This document shows, piece after piece, positions 22,301-28,776 of a stretch of 28,776 nucleotides of DNA; the stretch's first letter is position 1, and each line of letters starts with the position of its first letter. The notes under the pieces are model-generated. The model was not told the DNA's origin. It did not search any database and saw only the letters and a list, made by a program, of their open reading frames with translations. This DNA comes from JAHEAO01 sp037968535 (lineage in GTDB: Bacteria > Pseudomonadota > Alphaproteobacteria > Rhodobacterales > Rhodobacteraceae), in assembly GCA_037968535.1 (NCBI GenBank), contig JBBKVT010000375.1, positions 1-28,776 on the forward strand. Direction: 5' to 3'. The position numbers were made by a program, and so were the translations under genes.

Positions 22301-22888
22301 ATGCAAGCTCGTAAATCAGTATGCCTGTTGTCTTCTCTTTTTCTCCTTTTCCTCCAGCTTGCGCCCACCACTTCGGCGCATGCACAGGAATCCGACGCGC
22401 GACAGCTTATCAATCACGTCATGAACCGCCATTTGGCCGCGTCCTATGTGCATGAACTTGATCGCACCGCAGCGTGGATCGCCTACATCGAGGGCGTCGC
22501 CATCATGGCAGAGCATGAAGATTGGCCGACCGAAAAAGACAACTTGATGGGAGACCTTCGCTCGTTTTCATATGACGTCCACAACTTGGAAATCCGGCTT
22601 GTTTCGACGCTCGTCGACCTGAAGAGAGACGCACAGCGCAACAAGGTCTTCGCGCTCGACGAACAGGCGCGGTTCGACGCGATCCTCCAGGACGTGTACT
22701 CGATGATCGACGGGTCGCAGGAGATGTACAATCTCCTGAAAGCAGGTCGCATAGATGAAGCGGGGGATTTCTATCGAACGCAAACGCGGACACTATTTCG
22801 CAAGGTTCAGGGCGACACGTTTACCATGGTCAACAGTATCGAAAATGACCTCCAGAAAGCGCGTCTCAAGATACGCACGCTTGAGTGA
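22301..22888 (+). CDS. Exported helical protein of unknown function
   Basis: The 195-residue precursor starts MQARKSVCLLSSLFLLFLQL and has a clear signal peptide with likely cleavage after TTSAHA, before QESDARQ. The mature part of about 165 residues is rich in charged and hydrophobic residues in helical spacing and has no cysteine. It looks like a periplasmic all-helical (perhaps four-helix) domain. I recognise no family. The ribosome binding site is weak (TTGGAA). The frame is open further upstream, but the signal peptide fixes this start. It lies, with two other non-ribosomal genes, between rplO and rpmD. Confidence 0.75.
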   Translation: MQARKSVCLLSSLFLLFLQLAPTTSAHAQESDARQLINHVMNRHLAASYVHELDRTAAWIAYIEGVAIMAEHEDWPTEKDNLMGDLRSFSYDVHNLEIRLVSTLVDLKRDAQRNKVFALDEQARFDAILQDVYSMIDGSQEMYNLLKAGRIDEAGDFYRTQTRTLFRKVQGDTFTMVNSIENDLQKARLKIRTLE

Positions 22889-22995
22889 CCTCGAAATCGC
22901 CAAGGGGCGATAGAATTCAAGTCCCGGTCGAACGAAGAAAAGGTTTTGCGAAGGACGGCGGATCCGACGCTCTGCCGAACTTAGCTGCCCTCCGT

Positions 22996-23436
22996 TCACG
23001 CCGGCTGCGGCCACACGAACTCCGGCCGCAGCGCCGCTTCCACCGGCCGTCCGTCATTCGGCTTCGGCACCCCGGTCGCCGGATCATAAAACGCATGATA
23101 CGTCGCCTTCGGGAACGCGGCGGTGTCGTAACCCATCAGGTTCGGCACGATCACCCGGATCCGGTGCTGCTTGTCATCGAGCATGATCGGCTGGCCGCAA
23201 TCGGCACAGGTGCACAGTTCCAGCGGGCCGTCCGGGTTCTTGGCGTTGAACGGCTGGCGCTTCAGCTTGGCCTCGTTGTCGACCTTGACGTCCTTGTAAT
23301 TGTAGAACGCCACATGCGTCGTCGGCTGGCCGGTGACGGATTTGCACACCGAACAATGGCAGGTGTGATTGTCGATCGGTCCGTGCTCGGTCTTGGTGTG
23401 GATATGGGCGCAGCCGCCCTTTAATTTATCAGACAT
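22996..23436 (-). CDS. GFA family (CENP-V/GFA domain) zinc protein
   Basis: The 146-residue product has the GFA-domain cysteine pattern: GGCAHIHT near the start, CHCSVC (about residues 26-31) and CADCG (about 77-81). GFA proteins bind zinc; the founding member was described as a glutathione-dependent formaldehyde-activating enzyme, but most members have no proven activity. The ATG at 23436 follows AAGGGGG at good spacing; a start at 23502 would add residues without family character. It converges with the 22301 gene and diverges from the DUF6064 gene. The 107-base gap on its 3' side contains a small ATCGCC/GGCGAT hairpin. Confidence 0.88.
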   Translation of the reverse strand: MSDKLKGGCAHIHTKTEHGPIDNHTCHCSVCKSVTGQPTTHVAFYNYKDVKVDNEAKLKRQPFNAKNPDGPLELCTCADCGQPIMLDDKQHRIRVIVPNLMGYDTAAFPKATYHAFYDPATGVPKPNDGRPVEAALRPEFVWPQPA

Positions 23437-23667
23437 GTAACCCCCTTGATGAATGCCTTGGCAGTATGGGTCATCCCGCCCGTCTTCGTCGACGGCCACC
23501 AAAGTCGCGCGAAGTGTAGCACGTCTGCGGCCAAAACAAAGAACGTCTGGCGGACCGGGCGCTGCGTCGGAATGATGCGCTCAAGCGCTGCCTGCATTCT
23601 GACTTGCATCAAGGAATTGCCGGAAATCCCTGCTATCCTGACACAGGTTCCACGAGGAGTGCCCATA

Positions 23668-24330
23668 ATGCCGTTCACCGTCGAGGATTTTTTCGCCGTT
23701 TTCGGTCGCTACAATCAGGCCATATGGCCGTTGCAGATCGGGGCTTACGTCATAGGCGTCGCGATCGTGATCCTGCTTTTCAGAAGATCACATTCTTCCA
23801 GCACCGTCATTGCTCTTGCCCTGTCCGCCCTGTGGCTTGTCAACGGCGTCGGCTATCACTGGCTGTTCTTCGCCCAGATCAATCCGGTCGCCCGCGGATT
23901 TGCCGCGGTTTTCGTCGTTCAGGCCGTGCTTCTTGCCGCAGCGCCGTGGCTTTACCCCAGACTGAGCTTTGCCGTTCGCGCGGATGCCCGGTCCGTCGTC
24001 GGATTGGCATTGATCGTATTTGCGGCGGTGGGCTATCCGCTTTGGGGCGTGCTCGCCGGCCACAGCTATCCGTTCGCTCCGGTCTTCGGCGTGGCACCCT
24101 GCCCGACCACAATCTTCAGCGTTGGCGTCCTGCTGATGGGTAACTGGCGGACCGTGCGCTGGTTGCTGATAATCCCGGCGATCTGGTCCGCGATAGGCGG
24201 TTCGGCCGCTGTCCTTCTTCACACGCCACAGGACTTCGGGCTGATCGCGACGCTTGTCATCGTTCTGGCGTTCTACCTGGGTCACTGGCGCGGCCTGCCG
24301 TTTGCGAGCCACGCCAAGCCTGCCCACTGA
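23668..24330 (+). CDS. DUF6064 family membrane protein
   Basis: The 220-residue product starts MPFTVEDFFAVFGRYNQAIWPLQ and has about six to seven hydrophobic segments. Conserved-looking parts include GVGYHWLFFAQINP, GHSYPFAPVFGVAPCPTTIF and IWSAIGGSAA, which match what I recall of the DUF6064 family. The function of the family is unknown. The start follows GAGGAG at good distance; the longer frame from 23446 covers the divergent control region and is not supported. It converges on rpmD. Confidence 0.85.
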   Translation: MPFTVEDFFAVFGRYNQAIWPLQIGAYVIGVAIVILLFRRSHSSSTVIALALSALWLVNGVGYHWLFFAQINPVARGFAAVFVVQAVLLAAAPWLYPRLSFAVRADARSVVGLALIVFAAVGYPLWGVLAGHSYPFAPVFGVAPCPTTIFSVGVLLMGNWRTVRWLLIIPAIWSAIGGSAAVLLHTPQDFGLIATLVIVLAFYLGHWRGLPFASHAKPAH

Positions 24331-24365
24331 ACTGGACAGGGAAACCTGTCTGATCCCCACGCAGC

Positions 24366-24393
24366 AAAAAACGCCCCGGCTTCCCGAGGCGTT
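24366..24393 (-). terminator. Intrinsic terminator of the rpmC-rpmD unit
   Basis: AACGCCCCGG (24370-24379) pairs with CCGAGGCGTT (24384-24393) apart from one mismatch, with loop CTTC. On the minus strand the stem runs directly into six T's. It lies 30 bases after the rpmD stop, so ribosomal transcription probably ends here instead of continuing to rplO. It also lies after the convergent DUF6064 gene. Confidence 0.88.
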
Positions 24394-24423
24394 CCTGAAT
24401 TTTCTTCGCCGTCGAAGAGGCGT

Positions 24424-24615
24424 TTAGCCGCGCTCTTCGATGATCTGCACCAGATGCGGGATCGAGTCGACCATGCCGCGCACGGAAGGCGTATCCTCCA
24501 ACTCACGGGTGCGGTGCATCTTGTTCAGGCCCAGACCCTTCAGCGTGGCGCGCTGGATGGCGGGGCGGCGGATCGGCGAGCCGACCTGCTTTACGACGAT
24601 GGTTTTCTTGGCCAT
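24424..24615 (-). CDS. rpmD: 50S ribosomal protein L30
   Basis: The 63-residue product, MAKKTIVVKQVGSPIRRPAIQ with the later LGLNKMHRTRELEDTPSVRGM, is a typical short bacterial L30. It starts 12 bases after rpsE and is the last gene of this ribosomal unit. Confidence 0.97.
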   Translation of the reverse strand: MAKKTIVVKQVGSPIRRPAIQRATLKGLGLNKMHRTRELEDTPSVRGMVDSIPHLVQIIEERG

Positions 24616-24627
24616 GTTCCCGTGTCC

Positions 24628-25200
24628 TTACGCGTCAGCTTCGGCGGTCTCAGTGACCTCGGCATCGGGCTTACGGAGGATGTCCGCAACCTTCTTGCCG
24701 CGGCGCTGAGCGACCGAGCGGGGGCTGGATTCTTTCTGCAACCCGTCCATCGTGGCGCGGATCATGTTGTAGGGGTTTTGCGACCCCAACGACTTGGCCA
24801 CTACGTCCTGCACGCCGAGCATCTCGAAGATGGCGCGCATCGGGCCACCGGCGATGATGCCGGTACCGGCAGGGGCCTGACGCATCACGACGCGACCGGC
24901 ACCGTGGCGACCGTCGATATCGTGGTGCAGCGTGCGACCTTCGCGCAACTGCACGCGGATCATCTGGCGCTTGGCCTGTTCGGTGGCCTTGCGGATCGCC
25001 TCGGGAACTTCCTTGGCCTTACCCTTGCCAAAGCCGACGCGGCCCTTCTGGTCACCGACCACGACGAGGGCTGCGAAGCCGAAGCGCTTACCACCCTTGA
25101 CGGTCTTCGACACACGGTTGATCGCTACGAGACGATCGGCGAATTCAGGGGTCTCATCGCGATCGCGACGGCCGCCCCTTTGATGTGGTTCTCTTGCCAT
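24628..25200 (-). CDS. rpsE: 30S ribosomal protein S5
   Basis: S5 helps decoding accuracy and helicase activity at the mRNA entry. The 190-residue product has the N-terminal S5 RNA-binding domain (RLVAINRVSKTVKGGKRFGFAALVVVGD) and C-terminal fold (GAGRVVMRQAPAGTGIIAGGPMRAIFEMLGV). The tail after residue 165 is acidic (DAEVTETAEADA). It starts 10 bases after rplR. Confidence 0.98.
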   Translation of the reverse strand: MAREPHQRGGRRDRDETPEFADRLVAINRVSKTVKGGKRFGFAALVVVGDQKGRVGFGKGKAKEVPEAIRKATEQAKRQMIRVQLREGRTLHHDIDGRHGAGRVVMRQAPAGTGIIAGGPMRAIFEMLGVQDVVAKSLGSQNPYNMIRATMDGLQKESSPRSVAQRRGKKVADILRKPDAEVTETAEADA

Positions 25201-25210
25201 TATCGTCTCC

Positions 25211-25570
25211 TTAGAACTTCAGACCACCTTCACGCGCAGCATCGGCCAAAGCCTTGACACTGCCGTGAAAGAGGAAGCCGCCGCGATCGAAATAACATTC
25301 GGTCACCTTGGCCTTCTTTGCGCGTTCCGCGATCGCGGCCCCGATCTTGGTGGCCGCTTCGACGTTGTTCTTGCCGATCAAGCCCAGATCCTTTTCCAGC
25401 GTGGAAGCGGATGCCAGCGTGACGCCGTTCACATCGTCGATCAGTTGAACGCTGATGTTCTTGTTGCTGCGGTGGACCGACAGACGGGCGCGCCCGTTGG
25501 CCATTTTCCGCAGTTTGTTCCGGACGCGCAGGCGGCGCTTCAAGAACAGGTCTCTTTTGCTGTTTGCCAT
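25211..25570 (-). CDS. rplR: 50S ribosomal protein L18
   Basis: L18 binds 5S rRNA. The 119-residue product has RARLSVHRSNKNISVQLIDDVNG and ends CYFDRGGFLFHGSVKALADAAREGGLKF, the standard L18 C-terminus. It is 11 bases from rplF. Confidence 0.98.
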   Translation of the reverse strand: MANSKRDLFLKRRLRVRNKLRKMANGRARLSVHRSNKNISVQLIDDVNGVTLASASTLEKDLGLIGKNNVEAATKIGAAIAERAKKAKVTECYFDRGGFLFHGSVKALADAAREGGLKF

Positions 25571-25581
25571 GATGTGCGTCC

Positions 25582-26115
25582 TTACTTCTTCTTGCCTTCT
25601 TTGCGGAAGATGTACTCGTCCTTGTACTTGATGCCTTTGCCCTTATAGGGCTCGGGCTTGCGCCAGGCGCGGATATTCGCCGCGACCTGACCAACAAGCT
25701 GTTGGTCGATACCTTCCACAATAACCTCGGTCTGCTTCGGGGATGTCACGGTGACACCCTCGGGCACTTCGAAATTCACGTCGTGGCTGTAACCCAGCGA
25801 CAGTTTCAGGGTCGTGCCCTGAAGGTTCGCGCGATAGCCGACGCCGTTGATCTCAAGCTCTTTCCTGAAACCGGTCGAAACGCCGGTCACAAGGTTTTCC
25901 ACCATCGAGCGGGACATGCCCCACTGCTGGCGCGCGCGCTTGGAATTGCCGCGCGGCGTGATGGTGACGACGTTGTCTTCGGACTTGATCGTGACATCGT
26001 CGGTTGCGGTAAAGCTGCGGGTGCCTTTCGGCCCCTTCACTTCGACGGTCTGGCCAGAGACGGTGGCCGAAACCCCCGACGGCAGCTCGACCGGTTTTTT
26101 ACCAATGCGAGACAT
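25582..26115 (-). CDS. rplF: 50S ribosomal protein L6
   Basis: L6 lies near the factor-binding site of the large subunit. The 177-residue product begins MSRIGKKPVELPSGVS and has two repeated L6 domains; the second ends with the signature RKPEPYKGKGIKYKDE. It is 10 bases from rpsH. Confidence 0.98.
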   Translation of the reverse strand: MSRIGKKPVELPSGVSATVSGQTVEVKGPKGTRSFTATDDVTIKSEDNVVTITPRGNSKRARQQWGMSRSMVENLVTGVSTGFRKELEINGVGYRANLQGTTLKLSLGYSHDVNFEVPEGVTVTSPKQTEVIVEGIDQQLVGQVAANIRAWRKPEPYKGKGIKYKDEYIFRKEGKKK

Positions 26116-26125
26116 ACCCTACTCC

Positions 26126-26518
26126 CTAGAAGATCGTGCAAAGCACTTCGCCGCCAACATTGGCTGCGCGTGCGCTTGCATCCGACATGACGCCCTTCGG
26201 CGTCGACACGATCGACACACCCAGACCCTGACGGACCGAGGGGATGTCCTTGACGCCCATGTAGACGCGGCGGCCGGGCTTGGAAACCCGCTTCAGCTCG
26301 CGAATGACAGGGGTGCCTTCGTAGTACTTGAGGCTGATTTCAAACGCCGGATGGCCATCGGCACCGGTCGCTTTTTCATAGCCGCGAATGTAGCCTTCGT
26401 CCGCCAGCACATCCAGAACCCAGCCGCGCAGCTTCGAGGCTGGCGTGGCTGTGGTGGACTTGCCGCGCAGTTGCGCGTTGCGGATCCGGGTGAGCATATC
26501 GGCGATAGGATCGTTCAT
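26126..26518 (-). CDS. rpsH: 30S ribosomal protein S8
   Basis: S8 binds 16S rRNA centrally, and in E. coli it represses the spc operon by binding mRNA near rplE. The 130-residue product starts MNDPIADMLTRIRNAQ and ends with the signature KGVMSDASARAANVGGEVLCTIF. It is 13 bases from rpsN. Confidence 0.98.
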   Translation of the reverse strand: MNDPIADMLTRIRNAQLRGKSTTATPASKLRGWVLDVLADEGYIRGYEKATGADGHPAFEISLKYYEGTPVIRELKRVSKPGRRVYMGVKDIPSVRQGLGVSIVSTPKGVMSDASARAANVGGEVLCTIF

Positions 26519-26531
26519 TTATATGCCCTCC

Positions 26532-26837
26532 TTACCAGCTGGATTTCACAAGGCCGGGGATCTGTCCGGCAGAGCCGAGATCCCGCAGCGCGATCCGCGA
26601 CACCTTCATCTTACGGTAGTAAGCATGCGGGCGGCCGGTCAGCTGGCAACGGTTGTGCAACCGGACAGCCGAGGAATTGCGCGGCAGTTTTGCCAGCTTC
26701 AGCGAAGCGCGAAACCGCTCTTCCATCGGCTTGGATTGGTCGCTTACGATCGCTTTCAGCGCGGCCCGTCTGGTGGCATACTGCTCGACCAGCTTCTGGC
26801 GCTTCTTTTCGCGTTCGATCATGGATGTCTTAGCCAT
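26532..26837 (-). CDS. rpsN: 30S ribosomal protein S14 (zinc-free type)
   Basis: The 101-residue product is the long form of S14. It has a single cysteine in NRCQLTGRPHAYYRK and lacks the four-cysteine zinc ribbon of the short form. It starts 21 bases after rplE. Confidence 0.98.
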   Translation of the reverse strand: MAKTSMIEREKKRQKLVEQYATRRAALKAIVSDQSKPMEERFRASLKLAKLPRNSSAVRLHNRCQLTGRPHAYYRKMKVSRIALRDLGSAGQIPGLVKSSW

Positions 26838-26858
26838 ATCTCTTACTTCCTTCCGCGA

Positions 26859-27422
26859 TCAGCTGTTGAAGGGCATGTTGAATTGCTTCAACAGCGCCTT
26901 CGCTTCTGCGTCCGTCTTCGCGGTGGTGCAGATTATGATGTCCATCCCCCAGTTCTCATCAACCTTGTCAAAGTTGATCTCGGGGAAAACGATGTGCTCT
27001 TTCAGGCCCATGGCATAGTTGCCACGACCGTCGAACGACTTGGCCGAAACACCGCGAAAGTCGCGGATCCGCGGCATCGCGACGGTGATCAGGCGGTCGA
27101 GGAATTCGTACATCCGGTCGCCGCGCAACGTCACCTTGGCGCCAAGCGGCATTTCCTCACGCACCCGGAAACCCGCGATGGATTTCTTGGCGATGGTGAT
27201 GACGGCCTGCTGACCGGCGATCGTGGAAAGATCGGTCTGCGCCGATTTCGCCTTCTTGGTGTCGCGCACAGCCTCGGCACCGCAGCCGATGTTCAGGACG
27301 ATCTTGTCCAGACGCGGAAGCTGCATGTCGTTCTTGTAGCCCAGCTCTTCTTTCAAAGCCGGCCGCGCGACATTCTTGTAATGCGCCTTCAGGCGCGGGG
27401 TATATTTGGCTTGGTCCAGCAT
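26859..27422 (-). CDS. rplE: 50S ribosomal protein L5
   Basis: L5 binds 5S rRNA and contacts the P-site tRNA. The 187-residue product has LPRLDKIVLNIGCGAEAVRDTKK and FRGVSAKSFDGRGNYAMGLKEHIVFPEI, both standard L5 segments. Its ATG shares one base with the rplX stop (TGATG), so translation is coupled. Confidence 0.98.
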   Translation of the reverse strand: MLDQAKYTPRLKAHYKNVARPALKEELGYKNDMQLPRLDKIVLNIGCGAEAVRDTKKAKSAQTDLSTIAGQQAVITIAKKSIAGFRVREEMPLGAKVTLRGDRMYEFLDRLITVAMPRIRDFRGVSAKSFDGRGNYAMGLKEHIVFPEINFDKVDENWGMDIIICTTAKTDAEAKALLKQFNMPFNS

Positions 27423-27727
27423 CAGATGGCCTCCCCGGTTGTCTTGGCAAAGCGAACCTTCTTGTCGCCGTCCATGCGGAAGCCGACCCGGGTCGGTTTG
27501 CCCTTGCTGTCGATGATCGCAAGGTTCGACAGGTCGACCGGCACGGCGGTCGGCACCCGGCCACCCTGGCTCGACTGGGTTTGCTTGGTGTGACGGATGG
27601 CGATGTTCACGCCTTCGACGACGGCCTTGCCCTTGGACGGCATCACAGTGGTGATCTCACCCTGCGACCCCTTGTCCTTGCCCGACAGCACGACGACCTT
27701 GTCACCTTTGCGCAGCTTGGCAGCCAT
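27422..27727 (-). CDS. rplX: 50S ribosomal protein L24
   Basis: L24 starts large-subunit assembly. The 101-residue product contains a KOW motif (KGDKVVVLSGKDKGSQGEI, about residues 7-25) and GVNIAIRHTKQTQSSQGG. Its start shares one base with the rplN stop (TAATG). Confidence 0.98.
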   Translation of the reverse strand: MAAKLRKGDKVVVLSGKDKGSQGEITTVMPSKGKAVVEGVNIAIRHTKQTQSSQGGRVPTAVPVDLSNLAIIDSKGKPTRVGFRMDGDKKVRFAKTTGEAI

Positions 27728-28095
27728 TACAGCACCTCCGGAGCAAGCGAGATGATTTTCATGAAGTTCTTCGCCCGCAGCTCACGCACAACTGGCCCGA
27801 AAATCCGGGTGCCGAGCGGCTCGTTGGCGTTGGTGAGGATGACGGCGGCGTTCCGGTCGAACCGGATCGTGGTGCCATCGTCACGGCGGACTTCCTTGGC
27901 GGTGCGAACAACAACGGCCTTGCGGACGTCACCTTTCTTCACACGGCCACGCGGAATGGCTTCCTTGATGGATACGACAATAATGTCGCCCACCGACGCA
28001 TAGCGACGGTGCGAACCACCCAGAACCTTGATGCACTGCACCCGGCGAGCGCCGGAGTTGTCAGCAACATCCAGGTTGGTCTGCATCTGGATCAT
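27727..28095 (-). CDS. rplN: 50S ribosomal protein L14
   Basis: The 122-residue product begins MIQMQTNLDVADNSGARRV and has the L14 signatures IRFDRNAAVILTNANEPLGTRIFGPV and the C-terminal RAKNFMKIISLAPEVL. A 76-base gap separates it from rpsQ and holds only a weak GGGGACCA/TGGCCCC hairpin. Confidence 0.98.
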   Translation of the reverse strand: MIQMQTNLDVADNSGARRVQCIKVLGGSHRRYASVGDIIVVSIKEAIPRGRVKKGDVRKAVVVRTAKEVRRDDGTTIRFDRNAAVILTNANEPLGTRIFGPVVRELRAKNFMKIISLAPEVL

Positions 28096-28171
28096 TTGGT
28101 TTCTCCCGACCTGTGGGGACCAGCCTTAGCTATTTGGCCCCAGGGTTTCGATTGAACCGGAATGTTACCGC

Positions 28172-28402
28172 CTAGTTTGCGATAACCTCCCAGCGTTTGG
28201 TTTTCGACTTCGGCGCACATTCCTGAATGCGGACTGAATCGCCGACGTTGAAAGAGTTGGCCTCATCGTGAGCCCGGTATTTCTTGGACTTACGAATTGT
28301 CTTGTGCAGCAGCGGATGCTTGTAGCGACGCTCGACAGACACCGTAACGGTCTGTTCGTTGGCGCTCGAGGTCACGGTGCCTTGCAGAATACGTTTGGGC
28401 AT
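28172..28402 (-). CDS. rpsQ: 30S ribosomal protein S17
   Basis: The 76-residue product, MPKRILQGTVTSSANEQTVTVSVERRYKHPL with the later NVGDSVRIQECAPKSKTKRWEV, is a normal S17. The AAAGGAG that serves it lies in the end of rpmC, and only four bases separate the two genes. Confidence 0.98.
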   Translation of the reverse strand: MPKRILQGTVTSSANEQTVTVSVERRYKHPLLHKTIRKSKKYRAHDEANSFNVGDSVRIQECAPKSKTKRWEVIAN

Positions 28403-28406
28403 ATCT

Positions 28407-28619
28407 TCAGGCTCCTTTGACTGCGGCCGCTTCAGCGGCTTTCTGGTTCAAAATCGTGCTCACGCGGGCGACGTCACGACGGACGGAACGCATGCGGGCG
28501 GTGTTCTCGATCTGGCCGGTCGCCTGCTGAAAGCGCAGGTTGAAGCCTTCTTTCTTCAGCGCAACAAGCTGCGTGCGCAACTCGTCGGGCGTCTTGTCTT
28601 TGAGTTCCTGAGCATTCAT
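28407..28619 (-). CDS. rpmC: 50S ribosomal protein L29
   Basis: The 70-residue product begins MNAQELKDKTPDELRTQL and contains LKKEGFNLRFQQATGQIENTARMRSVRRDVARVSTIL, the L29 helical hairpin. An AAGGA precedes the start. It seems to be first in its transcript, because at least 157 bases upstream carry no gene and contain a good promoter. rplP, its usual upstream neighbour, is not in the window. Confidence 0.97.
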   Translation of the reverse strand: MNAQELKDKTPDELRTQLVALKKEGFNLRFQQATGQIENTARMRSVRRDVARVSTILNQKAAEAAAVKGA

Positions 28620-28642
28620 GGCTCAATCGGTCCTTTCAACAT

Positions 28643-28681
28643 CACCGGAAGGCCCCTGACGGGTGACCCCTGATTCCGGTG
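28643..28681 (-). promoter_or_regulatory. Hairpin in the rpmC leader
   Basis: CACCGGAA (28643-28650) and TTCCGGTG (28674-28681) are perfect eight-base arms around a 23-base loop that holds a small GGG/CCC pair. In the transcript from the candidate promoter this forms a stem about 25 bases before the rpmC start. Confidence 0.45.
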
Positions 28682-28702
28682 GAGTTCATTGCAGAAGTGG
28701 GC

Positions 28703-28731
28703 CGTATAGGAGGCTTTGTGGGGGTTGGCAA
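28703..28731 (-). promoter_or_regulatory. Candidate sigma-70 promoter of the rpmC-rpmD operon
   Basis: TTGCCA (28726-28731, minus strand) and TATACG (28703-28708) are separated by 17 bases. The predicted start is near 28696, 77 bases before rpmC. A perfect 14-base palindrome, GCGGGAATTCCCGC (28732-28745), lies directly upstream of the -35. Confidence 0.6.
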
Positions 28732-28776
28732 GCGGGAATTCCCGCGGCTTTCTGGAATCGGCCTGACGCAAAGATC

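Noticed and set aside
23446..23667. Longer start for the DUF6064 gene
   Set aside because: The extension covers the divergent control region, and GAGGAG is correctly placed for the ATG at 23668.
1..28776. CRISPR arrays, tRNA genes, insertion sequences, phage genes
   Set aside because: None was seen on either strand: no spaced direct repeats, no cloverleaf-like segment, no transposase or integrase motif.

Overview
The window is about 29 kb of chromosomal DNA from an alphaproteobacterium, most likely of the Rhodobacteraceae/Roseobacter group. The evidence is moderately high GC, a bztABCD-type acidic amino-acid transporter, a Roseobacter-style degenerate GGDEF-EAL protein, an ATP12 F1-ATPase chaperone gene, and the fused S10/spc/alpha ribosomal protein gene order. 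No rRNA, tRNA, CRISPR array, insertion sequence or prophage was seen.

Left part (1-6610, plus strand). A GGDEF-EAL gene enters from the left edge. It is broken by a +1 frameshift near position 212 and has also lost two metal-binding residues. It is followed by a tightly coupled run: yidC, a MOSC-domain gene, yihA (engB), argB, a small QueG-like Fe-S protein and a SixA-like phosphatase. Three of these junctions are ATGA stop/start overlaps.

Middle part (6674-14867, minus strand). A four-gene amino-acid ABC transporter operon (bztA-B-C-D, read from right to left) has a strong hairpin between bztA and bztB. Next come rarA, crcB, an RluA-family pseudouridine synthase gene and an ATP12 gene. The last three of these are very closely packed.

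Quorum-sensing locus (14912-16506). A LuxR-type receptor gene and a LuxI-type acyl-homoserine lactone synthase gene lie in tandem on the minus strand. A 59-codon gene of unknown function is transcribed divergently from luxR. Two near-identical dyads with the core TTGA(A/G)TTCAA lie in front of luxR and luxI and are candidate operators. The locus is separated from rplQ by a bidirectional terminator.

Ribosomal part (16528-28619, minus strand). Reading right to left the genes are rpmC, rpsQ, rplN, rplX, rplE, rpsN, rpsH, rplF, rplR, rpsE and rpmD; then a 2.5 kb interruption; then rplO, secY, adk, rpsM, rpsK, rpoA and rplQ. The interruption holds three non-ribosomal genes: an exported helical protein, a GFA-family zinc protein and a DUF6064 membrane protein. 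A strong intrinsic terminator follows rpmD. Sigma-70-like promoters can be placed in front of rpmC, rplO and rpsM. The spc/alpha cluster therefore appears to be split into three transcription units: rpmC-rpmD, rplO-secY-adk and rpsM-rplQ.

The most unusual items are the quorum-sensing locus with its shared dyads and small divergent gene, the split spc operon with matching promoters, the structured leader of rpsM, and the decaying c-di-GMP gene beside yidC.
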